The translations under genes were made by a program, and so were the position numbers. Of a stretch of 64,000 nt of DNA, positions 36,703-46,022 are shown piece after piece; position 1 is the first letter of the stretch, and each line of letters opens with the position of its first letter. Under the pieces are notes generated by a model. That model saw only the letters and a program-made list of their open reading frames with translations. It was not told the origin of the DNA and searched no databases. This DNA is from CBDHFQ01 sp965262565 (GTDB taxonomy: Bacteria > Bacteroidota > Bacteroidia > J057): positions 186,001-250,000 of the forward strand of contig CBDHFQ010000029.1 of the NCBI GenBank assembly GCA_965262565.1, read 5' to 3'.

Positions 36703-37515
36703 ATGTCCAGAATTCTTTATTTTTTAATTTTAGTATTAGGTGTGAGTCTTTCATCATGTCTCCACTATGAAGATATGGTTTCCTTGAGAGATGCAGATGA
36801 AAGTATTGTTTATGAAAACCAATACAATCCTTATCCTATATTAGAATATCGCGTTAGGGCTTATGACCAACTTACAATTCGGGTGAGAAATTTGGAAGAA
36901 GACGTTTCTGAATTTTTTAATGTAGGTGCTGTTCCCAACCTAAATGCACCTGGAAGATCTACTGGTTCTGATAATCCTAATCTATACTTACTGAGTTATA
37001 TTGTGACTGATTCAGGTTATGTAGAAATTCCATTAATTGGTAAAGTATATGTTAAGGGAAGGACGATCGGAGAAATCAAAACTCTTCTTGATGGTCAATT
37101 AAAACCATATTTAAAATTTGCAACCACTTCTGTCAGATTAAATAACTTCAGAGTTTCCGTATTAGGCGAAGTCAACTCTCCTGGAGTACTTTCTATTTAC
37201 AGTGATAAAACTACCTTACTTCAAGCTATTGGTAGAGCTGGGGATATGACTGATTTTGCCAATAGAAAGCAGGTAAAGATAATACGAGAATCAGATTTGG
37301 GAACTAATACGGTATTTCTTGATTTGACTGATTCCGATAATCTTCTTACTTCTGAATACTACTTTCTAATGCCTAATGATGTGATTTATGTAGAACCTCT
37401 TAAGGCAAAAGCAACTAGCATAAATGTAAGAACAGCAAGTTTAGTCATATCAGCTATTTCCCTGGCGGCTGTTATAGCGAACAGTATTTTAGCTGCCATA
37501 AATAATAATGATTAG
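36703..37515 (+). CDS. wza: Wza-like polysaccharide export outer-membrane lipoprotein
   Basis: 270 residues. A lipobox SLSSC (Cys19) marks a lipoprotein signal. Then come a polysaccharide-export (poly_export) domain, with YRVRAYDQLTIRV and GYVEIPLIGKVYVKGRT, and an SLBB-type domain with VSVLGEVNSPGVLSI and NRKQVKIIRESD. A hydrophobic C-terminal helix (about 240-265) would span the outer membrane. It forms the export channel for Wzx/Wzy-type exopolysaccharide and partners the Wzc-like protein encoded 88 bases downstream. It is the first gene of the plus-strand cluster. Confidence 0.9.
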   Translation: MSRILYFLILVLGVSLSSCLHYEDMVSLRDADESIVYENQYNPYPILEYRVRAYDQLTIRVRNLEEDVSEFFNVGAVPNLNAPGRSTGSDNPNLYLLSYIVTDSGYVEIPLIGKVYVKGRTIGEIKTLLDGQLKPYLKFATTSVRLNNFRVSVLGEVNSPGVLSIYSDKTTLLQAIGRAGDMTDFANRKQVKIIRESDLGTNTVFLDLTDSDNLLTSEYYFLMPNDVIYVEPLKAKATSINVRTASLVISAISLAAVIANSILAAINNND

Positions 37516-37603
37516 AATACGAATATTTGTAGGTAGTAAAGGCTTTATTGGAATTATATTTGCCTAATTAACTTAATGAGAATCGAAATTTAATAATACT
37601 CCC

Positions 37604-40030
37604 GTGAGCAACAGAGCTGAAATATTTGAAGAAAGCCAAATAGATATTAAATCCTTTCTAAAAAGAATAGGAAAAAAGTGGTATCTATTTCTTATCTCTT
37701 TGCCTCTATGTATTGCAGGTGCCTTAGGATATATATATATCACTGAGCCAATATTTAGAGTAAGTGCTTCTCTATTAATACATGATAATGAAAATGATAG
37801 AAGCTTAGGAAAAAGCGAACATATAGATGGAGAACTTACCCTGTTTAAAGGTAAAAGTAATCTTCAAAACGAGATTGAGCTTATCCGCTCACATTCTATG
37901 ATTAAAGAATCGCTTTTGGACTTGGATATGGATGTTTCTTATCATATTCAGGGCCAATTTAAGTCCAAAGAAAGATATAAGGATATTCCATACGCCATAG
38001 ACATCGATAGAGAGGAATTTCAAATTACTGGAGTTCCCATTTATATAAAAATTCTCTCAGATCGAGAATATCAAATAAGTATCCAAGAGGAGGACTATTC
38101 TCTACATAAGGGTAGTGATGGATCAACTAAGAATGTCATTTCCTCTCCGGTAAATTACTTAGGAACTTGTGAATTTGGTGCGGTATGTAGTTCAGAGTAT
38201 TTCACCTTTAGAACTTACTATTTAGATTCCATGCAAGTAGCTCTTGAGGAAGATGAAGTAATGTACTTTAAAATTCACAACTTAAATAATCTTGCTAATG
38301 GTATGCGAGGGAAGCTGGAAATATCTACCGCAGATGAAGATGCTACTATCATCAATATCAATTCTGAAGGAACGATTGTTAATAAAGAGATTGATTTCAT
38401 CAATCATCTTTGTGAAGTTTATATTGACAAAAAACTACAAGAAAAGAATCAGTTTGCTTCAGGAACCATAGATTTCATCGAACGACAATTAGCCAGTGTT
38501 TCCGACTCGTTGAAAGATGCTGAAACTCAAATTACCATTTTCAGTGAATCGGCCAGCACCCTTGATCTGGAATCTACAGCAGCCACTGCACAGGCAGAAT
38601 TAAGGCAACTTGAAAGTAAACAAGCAGATATACAGCTGAGACAAAAGTATTATAACAACTTACTCCAGCAGTTAAATGTAAATACGAATATAAACACGAT
38701 TCCTGCTCCTTCAGCTATGGGAATTAATGATAGAATTTTAAATGAGTTAATTCTGGAACTTAAACAACTTAACCAGCAAAAAGTAGAGTTGGCCTACAGA
38801 ACAAATTCAAGTAATCCAGAAGTTGAATTGCTCAATCAAAAAATTCGGGCTGCCCAAAGGTCATTAATTGAAAACGTCAAGAGTTTCACACAATCCTCTG
38901 AGATCGAGGCAAAAGATTTAGCTAATAGGGTGGCTAGATTGAGGTTTCAGGTTAAGCAACTTCCCAAGAGCAAGCGTTTAAGAGACCAAATCCAACGCAA
39001 ATTTACTTTGAATGAAGATCTCTACAACTACCTTCTTCAGAAAAGAGCAGAAGCTGGTATCGCTAAAGCGGCTAATACTGCTGACAGTGAAGTGATAGAT
39101 CCTGCCAGACAAGTTGGAAAAGGACCTATATCTCCAAATAAAGGGTTAATCATGGCATTAGCTCTTATGTTAGGGTTGACAATCCCTATCTTACTAATTC
39201 CACTTTCTGATCTGTTTAATGATAAAATCAGAAGTCAGGAAATGATTGAAAGTAAAACCAATACTCCGGTTATAGCCAGTATTGCCAGAGGGGATGTCAA
39301 TAGTAGCTCTGGTTTAATCAACTATACAGCTATTAACTCACAGGATGTAGAATCATTTAGATATTTACGGATAAGCCTGGATTTTCTGGCAGTGGATCAA
39401 AAGAGTAAAGTGGTAGGTGTAACTTCTACTGTACCTGGAGAAGGAAAAACCTTTACCGCCTTGAATGTGGGTTCAATTATAGCATCCTCAGGTCAAAGGA
39501 CAGTGGTCATCGGAGCTGATATTAGAAAACCCAGACTTCACAAACGCAGTGAAGTAAGTAATGAAATAGGACTAAGTACTTTTCTTGCTAATAAAGCAAG
39601 TTTAAGTGATATTGTTAAAACAACCCGATTGGAAACCTTGGATATCATTCCTAGTGGACCTATCCCACCAAACCCATTAATTTTATTGGAGTCTTCTCGA
39701 ATGGCAGACCTTGTATCTACTTTACGAGAAACTTATGAGTATATAATAATAGACACGCCACCAGTAGGTTTTGCTTCAGATTATTTAATCCTGTCCAAGT
39801 TTATGGATATTACTCTGTACATTATCAGGCATGGATATTCAAAAATTGAGTTTTTGAAAGAAATAAAAAATCTGAAACAAAAAGGGAACCTGAGAAACTT
39901 TTACGTAGTCCTTAATGACGTAAAAAGTATCAGAAGTAAATATGGAAGCTATACCTACGGGGAAAAGGCATCTAATAATGGGTTATATCGAAAGAACAAT
40001 TTGGCCAAAAGAAAGAGCAAATTAAAATAA
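37604..40030 (+). CDS. wzc: Wzc-like chain-length regulator with BY-kinase domain
   Basis: 808 residues. An N-terminal Wzz segment has one membrane helix (about 27-50). A long periplasmic coiled coil (about 290-480) is followed by a second helix near 515-535 and a cytoplasmic bacterial tyrosine kinase. The kinase has Walker A TVPGEGKT near 607-616, Walker A' VIGADIRKP near 635 and Walker B YIIIDTPP near 712. The C-terminus has a short tyrosine cluster (KYGSYTYG, GLY) for autophosphorylation. It controls polymer length and export with Wza. It starts with GTG at 37604; an in-frame stop lies 25 bases upstream and there is no ATG before the first helix. No cognate phosphatase (Wzb) gene is in the window. 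Confidence 0.92.
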   Translation: MSNRAEIFEESQIDIKSFLKRIGKKWYLFLISLPLCIAGALGYIYITEPIFRVSASLLIHDNENDRSLGKSEHIDGELTLFKGKSNLQNEIELIRSHSMIKESLLDLDMDVSYHIQGQFKSKERYKDIPYAIDIDREEFQITGVPIYIKILSDREYQISIQEEDYSLHKGSDGSTKNVISSPVNYLGTCEFGAVCSSEYFTFRTYYLDSMQVALEEDEVMYFKIHNLNNLANGMRGKLEISTADEDATIININSEGTIVNKEIDFINHLCEVYIDKKLQEKNQFASGTIDFIERQLASVSDSLKDAETQITIFSESASTLDLESTAATAQAELRQLESKQADIQLRQKYYNNLLQQLNVNTNINTIPAPSAMGINDRILNELILELKQLNQQKVELAYRTNSSNPEVELLNQKIRAAQRSLIENVKSFTQSSEIEAKDLANRVARLRFQVKQLPKSKRLRDQIQRKFTLNEDLYNYLLQKRAEAGIAKAANTADSEVIDPARQVGKGPISPNKGLIMALALMLGLTIPILLIPLSDLFNDKIRSQEMIESKTNTPVIASIARGDVNSSSGLINYTAINSQDVESFRYLRISLDFLAVDQKSKVVGVTSTVPGEGKTFTALNVGSIIASSGQRTVVIGADIRKPRLHKRSEVSNEIGLSTFLANKASLSDIVKTTRLETLDIIPSGPIPPNPLILLESSRMADLVSTLRETYEYIIIDTPPVGFASDYLILSKFMDITLYIIRHGYSKIEFLKEIKNLKQKGNLRNFYVVLNDVKSIRSKYGSYTYGEKASNNGLYRKNNLAKRKSKLK

Positions 40031-40040
40031 TTGAATATAA

Positions 40041-41012
40041 GTGAGAAGTAAGAATAACATTTTAGTCACAGGTGGCGCAGGTTTTATTGGGAGTCACCTG
40101 GTCGATGCCTTGTTGGAAGAAAATTATAGGGTAACTATTGTAGATAATTTCGATGCATTTTATGATATATCCCTTAAAAAACAGAATACTGCAAAGCATT
40201 TAAATAATGATGACTTTGAACTTCTAGAAGGGGATATCTCTGATCCGGAATTTGTAAATAATAACTTAACGGGAGAATATGATTGTATCGTTCATCTAGC
40301 CGCTAAAGCAGGCGTGAGACCATCAATTGTAGATCCTGTAGCATACCAAGAAGCAAATGTAAAGGGAACGCAAAATCTTTTGGAGCTGGCTAGAGAGAAA
40401 AATGTAAAGCAGTTTGTGTTTGCTTCTTCAAGTAGTGTTTATGGAGTTAATCCTAATGTACCCTGGAAAGAATCAGACTACGTCCTGGAGCCTATTAGCC
40501 CTTATGCCAGTACAAAGGTATCAGGGGAATTGCTGGGTCATGTGTATAGTCATTTATACGATATTCGATTCATCGCTCTTCGTTTCTTTACTGTATACGG
40601 TCCACGACAAAGACCTGATTTAGCAATTAATAAGTTCGCTCGAAAAATTTTAGTTGGAGAAGAGATTCCAGTCTTTGGGGATGGAAGCACCAGAAGGGAC
40701 TATACATATGTAGGAGATATTATTCAGGGAATCAGAGCAGCTATGGAGTACGAGGGATCATCTTATGAGGTAATTAATTTGGGAAATGGGCGAACGGTGA
40801 GCTTATCCAGAATGATTGAGAGCTTGGAAAATGTGTTGAACAAAAAGGCAATTATAAAAAGATTACCCGAACAACCTGGAGATGTACCTCAGACATATGC
40901 AGATATCTCTAAGGCTCAACGGCTGTTGGGATATACACCTCAAACAGAATTTGAAGAGGGCTTGAGAAAGTTTAAGTCCTGGATGCTGGAAATGTTACCA
41001 AGTACTAAATAA
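40041..41012 (+). CDS. NAD-dependent epimerase, UDP-glucuronate 4-epimerase-like
   Basis: 323 residues. Extended SDR with VTGGAGFIGSHL, VDNFDAFYDISLKKQN and the catalytic YASTK (upstream SSSSVYG). The DNFDxFYD pattern and the FALRFFTVYGPRQRPDLAI-like segment are typical of UDP-glucuronate/UDP-glucose 4-epimerases, so it may supply UDP-GalA or UDP-Gal for the polymer. It starts with GTG at 40041, 10 bases after the Wzc-like stop, with no better start nearby. The exact substrate is unproven. Confidence 0.83.
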   Translation: MRSKNNILVTGGAGFIGSHLVDALLEENYRVTIVDNFDAFYDISLKKQNTAKHLNNDDFELLEGDISDPEFVNNNLTGEYDCIVHLAAKAGVRPSIVDPVAYQEANVKGTQNLLELAREKNVKQFVFASSSSVYGVNPNVPWKESDYVLEPISPYASTKVSGELLGHVYSHLYDIRFIALRFFTVYGPRQRPDLAINKFARKILVGEEIPVFGDGSTRRDYTYVGDIIQGIRAAMEYEGSSYEVINLGNGRTVSLSRMIESLENVLNKKAIIKRLPEQPGDVPQTYADISKAQRLLGYTPQTEFEEGLRKFKSWMLEMLPSTK

Positions 41013-41032
41013 TCTAAAGTATACTTTAGGAA

Positions 41033-42376
41033 ATGTCAGATCTGTTTCTTCCTCAATATAAGCCATTTTTTATTTTGTATATCCTGGCGACAGGGGTGTA
41101 TTGTTATGGACTTGTTTGGAAGAATAAAGTACAAAGCCAAACGGTTACATTTTTACTTTCCTGGTTTTTGATAATGGGATCTTACACGCTTATAGTAAGA
41201 TTAAAAATTCCTGGAATATCATTTTTTGAAATACAACCAGATCGATTTCTTTTCCTGTATTTTTCCGGTTTACTATTTGGATCATACTTTCTGCCAAAGA
41301 AGAAACTAGTATTTTTTGAAGGAAGGCCCATCGGAAAGCCACAATTTGAACGAATTGTTGAATTCTATTTGGTATTCGTGGTATTGTCTCTTTTAGTAAA
41401 CATTAAGAGCGAAGGTTTCGCAGATGTAGTCGTAGAAATTACTTCAGCGCTTACTTCTTGGGCCACATATCTCATAGTGAAAAAATACGTCGACAAACCT
41501 ATGATTAAGATCATCGGTATTGTCATCATTGCAACAGCAGTCATTTCCAGCCTTATAGCAATTCTTCAGCTTGCTGTAGATAATCATTTCATGCGTATTG
41601 GTGATAACAGATTTGCTTTTGGTAATGTATTGAGATCCAATGGTATTCTAAGTAGAGAATATAATCATAGTTACTTTTTAATTATCGCTATGATATGGGC
41701 CATGGTAGGTATACATAACGATCTACTTAAATTTTCCTTAATAGGCTTATTTTTGGTGGGAGTCCTCTGTTCATTTATGAGGATGAGCTGGATTATTGCT
41801 TTTATGGTCTTTTTCATGTACATCGTCCAGGTAAGAAAAGTGAAATTCTCAGCTCTTATTACTATGGGAATGATCTTTACCACTATTGTCTTGATCATAC
41901 TATCCTTGTTTTCCAAACAAATATTCGGTTCAAAATTAGTGGAAGAGCGTTTGTCAGATGGTATTGAATCAAGATATGGATATTATGAAATGGTGTTAAC
42001 CAATTTCCATAAAAAACCCCTCTTTGGTTTTGGTGGTAGAAAAAACAAAGTGTATAGTACCTGGATGTTAAGAATAACTGGCCAGGAAGAACGGGCTACC
42101 GGAGAATTAGGTGGAATTCATAATGGGTATTTATCAAACTTATTCTTTTATGGGGTTCCTGCTTTTATCCTTTTTGCATGGTTCGTTATTCAAATGATTA
42201 ATTATTTCTGGCCATTAACTAAAATAAGTCAGTTTTATGCTATTCCTCTCTTCTGTACTATCCTTTACTTGGTAGCTAATCTTACTAACTCCTTTTTGCT
42301 CAATAAGTATCTTGCTATGTTGATATTTATTCACATTGGATTAGGAGTAGGAGCTTACAGAAAAAAGATCTTTTAA
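41033..42376 (+). CDS. wzy: Wzy/O-antigen ligase-family membrane polymerase
   Basis: 447 residues with about 11-12 hydrophobic segments and a large loop near residues 300-360 holding RYGYYEMVLTNF, GFGGRKNK and GIHNGYLSNLFF, the pattern of Wzy_C/O-antigen ligase proteins. RMSWI lies on a preceding helix. In a Wzx/Wzy cluster it most likely polymerises lipid-linked repeats on the periplasmic side. The family also contains ligases, so the role is inferred from its place between Wzc and Wzx. Confidence 0.82.
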   Translation: MSDLFLPQYKPFFILYILATGVYCYGLVWKNKVQSQTVTFLLSWFLIMGSYTLIVRLKIPGISFFEIQPDRFLFLYFSGLLFGSYFLPKKKLVFFEGRPIGKPQFERIVEFYLVFVVLSLLVNIKSEGFADVVVEITSALTSWATYLIVKKYVDKPMIKIIGIVIIATAVISSLIAILQLAVDNHFMRIGDNRFAFGNVLRSNGILSREYNHSYFLIIAMIWAMVGIHNDLLKFSLIGLFLVGVLCSFMRMSWIIAFMVFFMYIVQVRKVKFSALITMGMIFTTIVLIILSLFSKQIFGSKLVEERLSDGIESRYGYYEMVLTNFHKKPLFGFGGRKNKVYSTWMLRITGQEERATGELGGIHNGYLSNLFFYGVPAFILFAWFVIQMINYFWPLTKISQFYAIPLFCTILYLVANLTNSFLLNKYLAMLIFIHIGLGVGAYRKKIF

Positions 42377-42509
42377 TGTCTACTGCTTTCATTACTACTT
42401 AACCCCTAAAACTTGCTGTTAATGTAGCAGATAAGTCATTTATTTCCTTGCTATCTAAAAGAGTGAATAATTGATTTTATAATTGTTCTGTCAAAAGAAA
42501 TAAGCATAT

Positions 42510-43871
42510 ATGAAACTAATTGCTGGCTTAAAAAAATTAGTCGGAAGTGGTAATGCTCGTACCGCAAAAGTCAAAAAGAACGTACTGCTAGCAATGATAT
42601 ACAGGGGGTTAGGTATAGGTATAGGCTTTTTAACCTTTTCCCTTTCTTTCCAATATTTAGATCCTGTATTATTTGGGATATTTATTACTCTTGCTTCCGT
42701 AATGGATTGGATTGGTTATTTGGATGTGGGATTAGGCAAGGGATTAAGAAATAAATTTGGAGAAGCTTTAGCACATAATGATGATAGTCGAGGTAAAGCT
42801 TATGTGAGTACTACATTTGTTGTTATTGGAATCGCTTTCAGTGTTCTTTATATAATATTCATCATTGCTAATAATTTTATCGATTGGTCCGCCTTTTTGA
42901 AAGTAGATGAAGTAGGAAATGATGAGTTAAGACTGCTGGCAATTATTGTTTTTAGTGCTTTCTGTTTGAAATTTGTTTTCAGCAATGTCTACGAAGTATT
43001 CAATGCAATGCAGCGGACTGCCGCTATAGATTTTTTTAATTTTTTGTCAAAAGCTACTTTCCTAGTTGGTCTACTTGTATTAATCTCTTTTGCTGATCAG
43101 TCTTTGCTGTATTTCGCAACTGTGAGAAGTTTTGCTTTTGCGTTTGTTCCCGTAGTTGTGTGTTTCTATTATTTTCGGACCCACTTCAAAAAGTATGCTC
43201 CTTCCTTGGAATATGCTCAAAAACAATATGTTAAAGAGTTAACCTCTCTGGGAATAAAGTTTTTTGTTATAAGAATTTCTTTACTCATTATAAACTCTAC
43301 TAATAATATCTTAATCACTCGATTAGTGGGGGTAGAAGAAGTGCCTATTTACAATGCAGCTTTTAGATATATGAGCGTAGTAATTATGGCATTTACAATT
43401 ACTACCAAACCCTTATGGGCAGCTTATATAGAAGCTTATCAACGAGGAGAGTTTAATTGGATTAAAAATATTATAAAAAATATGAAGAAGATCTGGCTAG
43501 GGGCTATTGTGCTGGTGAGCATTATGGTTGCCCTGTCTGGATTTATATATAAAATATGGCTAGGAGATGAAGTTCATATTCCACTGGAATTAACGGCGCT
43601 AGTTGCTGTATCTGTATTGGTAACTACCTGGAATCAAATATTTAATCAGGTTATTAATGGTACGGGTAAAATTCAAATACAAGTAATAGTCACCTTTATT
43701 TCCAGTTTAGTAAACATTCCTATTTCAATATTTTTGGTCAGGTATTTTGACCTTGGTACTATGGGAATAGTTCTAGGGTCAATTATAAGTCTTTTATTCG
43801 TAGCCGTAATTTCACCTATTCAAGTAAGAAAAATTTTAAATAAGAAAGATGTTGGCATTTGGGGAAAATAA
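42510..43871 (+). CDS. wzx: Wzx-like oligosaccharide flippase
   Basis: 453 residues with about 12 hydrophobic helices of the MATE/polysaccharide-transport (Wzx) type. Near the N-terminus are SLSFQYLDPVLFGIFITLAS and DVGLGKGLRNKFGEA, a pattern common in Wzx proteins. It flips lipid-linked repeat units across the inner membrane. The start is the ATG at 42510, with 133 bases to the previous gene. Its 3' end overlaps the next gene (sulfotransferase start at 43849) by 23 bases, so expression is coupled. Confidence 0.87.
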   Translation: MKLIAGLKKLVGSGNARTAKVKKNVLLAMIYRGLGIGIGFLTFSLSFQYLDPVLFGIFITLASVMDWIGYLDVGLGKGLRNKFGEALAHNDDSRGKAYVSTTFVVIGIAFSVLYIIFIIANNFIDWSAFLKVDEVGNDELRLLAIIVFSAFCLKFVFSNVYEVFNAMQRTAAIDFFNFLSKATFLVGLLVLISFADQSLLYFATVRSFAFAFVPVVVCFYYFRTHFKKYAPSLEYAQKQYVKELTSLGIKFFVIRISLLIINSTNNILITRLVGVEEVPIYNAAFRYMSVVIMAFTITTKPLWAAYIEAYQRGEFNWIKNIIKNMKKIWLGAIVLVSIMVALSGFIYKIWLGDEVHIPLELTALVAVSVLVTTWNQIFNQVINGTGKIQIQVIVTFISSLVNIPISIFLVRYFDLGTMGIVLGSIISLLFVAVISPIQVRKILNKKDVGIWGK

Positions 43872-44751
43872 TCCATCTGAAGTTGCCTCTTCGCAATTAA
43901 CCAAAGACGTTGATCGTAAAGAGCGTTACTTCTTCATTACCTCTTATCAGAGATCTGGCTCTAACTGGTTGAGAAATTGTATTAATTTTTCTCCAGAAGT
44001 TAATTTATCCGGTGAGTTAAAGCCATTGGGTAATATATATCTCCTCGAAAAACTAACTGCCGGTGATCAATTGTCTCGCCGTAGAGTAGTGGAGAGTGGA
44101 GGACATAGAGAAGCTATAAGGTCTGCGATAATTCAATTGATGAAGGGTAATTTCCTTGAGGAGGATAAAAAGCCTAATACTACTTTATTAGGTGATAAGT
44201 CTGCTTACGGATATACCAGCGTTAAATTTTTCTCTGTAAAAAAGCATGATCACGTATCGAAGTTGGTGGAATACTTTCCAGAATGTAAGCAGATAGTCCT
44301 TATCAGGGATCTGAGAGACACCATCGTATCCTTTGCCAAGTGGCCAAATTCTCACAATATTCTTTCACTAAATCCTATAAAACTCTTGCGGTTCTACATT
44401 TTTATAAAATCCTGGAGTAAAATGTATGAGGAATGGTTACTTGATAGCAAAAAATACGATCAATGTATAGTGATTCGCTACGAAGATTTGAAAGAAAATT
44501 TCGAGGAGTCAGTTAATAAAGTATATCAGCACCTGGATTTGGAAATAAATGGGGATGGCCTGGAAGCACTAAAAGAAAAACTGTACGATATAAAGGGTAA
44601 GTTTTATCAAGAGGTAAATAAGAAAAGAGGATACTCATTTTACAGAAGTGGGAAGGTAGGGGAGTGGAAAAAAGAATTGACATGGATTCATCGCTGGTTA
44701 GTGAAGCGGGTGGCAACTAAGACTTTGAGAGAATACGGATATGAAATATAA
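43849..44751 (+). CDS. sulfotransferase domain protein
   Basis: 300 residues. The 5'-phosphosulfate loop is ITSYQRSGSNWLRN near residue 30-43, and the 3'-phosphate site QIVLIRDLRDTIVSFAKW is near 147. The C-terminal GKVGEWK motif is typical of the PAPS-binding fold of type-1 sulfotransferases. It probably sulfates a sugar of the exopolysaccharide repeat. It starts inside the flippase gene end. A shorter start is possible, but the ATG at 43849 is the earliest sensible one. No signal peptide is visible. Confidence 0.85.
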   Translation: MLAFGENNPSEVASSQLTKDVDRKERYFFITSYQRSGSNWLRNCINFSPEVNLSGELKPLGNIYLLEKLTAGDQLSRRRVVESGGHREAIRSAIIQLMKGNFLEEDKKPNTTLLGDKSAYGYTSVKFFSVKKHDHVSKLVEYFPECKQIVLIRDLRDTIVSFAKWPNSHNILSLNPIKLLRFYIFIKSWSKMYEEWLLDSKKYDQCIVIRYEDLKENFEESVNKVYQHLDLEINGDGLEALKEKLYDIKGKFYQEVNKKRGYSFYRSGKVGEWKKELTWIHRWLVKRVATKTLREYGYEI

Positions 44752-44903
44752 GTTATGTTTGAGAGTTTTAGCCAAATAAGTATATTAAATTACCATTCGC
44801 GATCCTGAAATATCTTCTTTCTTTTATTATGATTAATTTAGAGAGGTCATGTAAGTTTTAGTACTTCAGGGTTTTCTTAAGGATTTATAAATAATATTCA
44901 TAA

Positions 44904-45920
44904 ATGTCAAAAGTTTCTAATATGAAAAAAGCACTAGTATGTGGTGGAGGTGGGTTTATTGGCTCACATCTTGCTCGACGCCTGAAGAACGAAGGATACT
45001 GGGTAAGAGTAGTAGATTTAAAATATCCTGAATTTAGTGAAACTGCTGCCGATGATTTTGTTCAGGGAGATTTAAGAGACCCTGAAGTATGTAAGCGAGT
45101 AGTAGATCAGCCTTTCGACGAAGTTTATCAATTAGCTGCAGATATGGGAGGAGCTGGATTTATCTTTACCGGAGATAATGATGCAGACATTATGCACAAT
45201 TCAGCTATGGTAAACCTTAATATGTTAGAGGTATGTAGAAAAGCTGGAGTCAAAAAAATATTTTATTCTTCTTCGGCTTGTATATATCCTGAGCATAATC
45301 AGTTAGATCCTGATAATCCTAATTGTGCGGAAGACTCAGCTTATCCAGCTAATCCAGATAGTGAGTACGGATGGGAAAAATTATTTAGCGAGCGTTTATA
45401 TTTAACGTATGCCAGAAACTTCGGAATGGAAGTTCGTGTAGCTAGATTTCATAACATCTTTGGACCAGATGGAACCTGGACAGGAGGTAGAGAAAAAGCT
45501 CCTGCAGCTATTTGTCGTAAAGTAGCCGAGACTCCTGAAGGAGGACATATTGAAATCTGGGGTGATGGAAAGCAAACACGTTCCTTCCTGTACGTTGAAG
45601 AATGTTGTGAAGGAGTTAGACGTATGATGGAAGGTGATTTCCAGGGACCATTGAATATTGGATCTGAAGAAATGATTGCTATCAATGATCTTGCTAAGAT
45701 GGTAATCAATATTTCAGGAAAAGATTTAACAGTAAAAAATGTTCCTGGACCAACTGGGGTTAGAGGAAGAAATTCTGATAACCGTAGAATCAATGAAAAA
45801 TTAGGATGGGAACCTTCTATGCCATTAAAAGATGGAATGGATAGAACCTACAAGTGGGTAGCTGCTCAAGTAGAAGCTGCTAAAAAAGAAGCTTCTGCAG
45901 AAAAAACAGCCACCGTTTGA
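44904..45920 (+). CDS. gme: GDP-mannose 3,5-epimerase-like enzyme (plant GME type)
   Basis: 338 residues. The extended SDR resembles plant GDP-mannose 3,5-epimerase closely across its length: VCGGGGFIGSHLARRL, AADMGGAGFI, SSSACIYPE (catalytic Cys), YGWEK (Tyr/Lys), RFHNIFGPDGTWTGGREKAP and GVRGRNSDN (Arg and Asp). The enzyme turns GDP-D-mannose into GDP-L-galactose (and GDP-L-gulose), so the exopolysaccharide may contain L-galactose or L-gulose. All of the cited catalytic motifs are present. The ATG at 44904 is preferred, with another in-frame ATG at 44922. An internal hairpin follows at 45947. Confidence 0.88.
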   Translation: MSKVSNMKKALVCGGGGFIGSHLARRLKNEGYWVRVVDLKYPEFSETAADDFVQGDLRDPEVCKRVVDQPFDEVYQLAADMGGAGFIFTGDNDADIMHNSAMVNLNMLEVCRKAGVKKIFYSSSACIYPEHNQLDPDNPNCAEDSAYPANPDSEYGWEKLFSERLYLTYARNFGMEVRVARFHNIFGPDGTWTGGREKAPAAICRKVAETPEGGHIEIWGDGKQTRSFLYVEECCEGVRRMMEGDFQGPLNIGSEEMIAINDLAKMVINISGKDLTVKNVPGPTGVRGRNSDNRRINEKLGWEPSMPLKDGMDRTYKWVAAQVEAAKKEASAEKTATV

Positions 45921-45946
45921 TCTTTAAAGTAATATTTACGATGCTT

Positions 45947-45974
45947 AGTGAATCGAGAACAATCTCGATTCACT
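45947..45974 (+). terminator. 12-bp hairpin between gme and the first GT4 gene
   Basis: AGTGAATCGAGA (45947-45958) and TCTCGATTCACT (45963-45974) pair perfectly around ACAA. The following CCTTTCCTT is only weakly T-rich, so it may be a partial attenuator within the cluster. Confidence 0.5.
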
Positions 45975-46022
45975 CCTTTCCTTAAGTAATCGACGTCATT
46001 CAACTAAGATTTTCCAAAGAAT

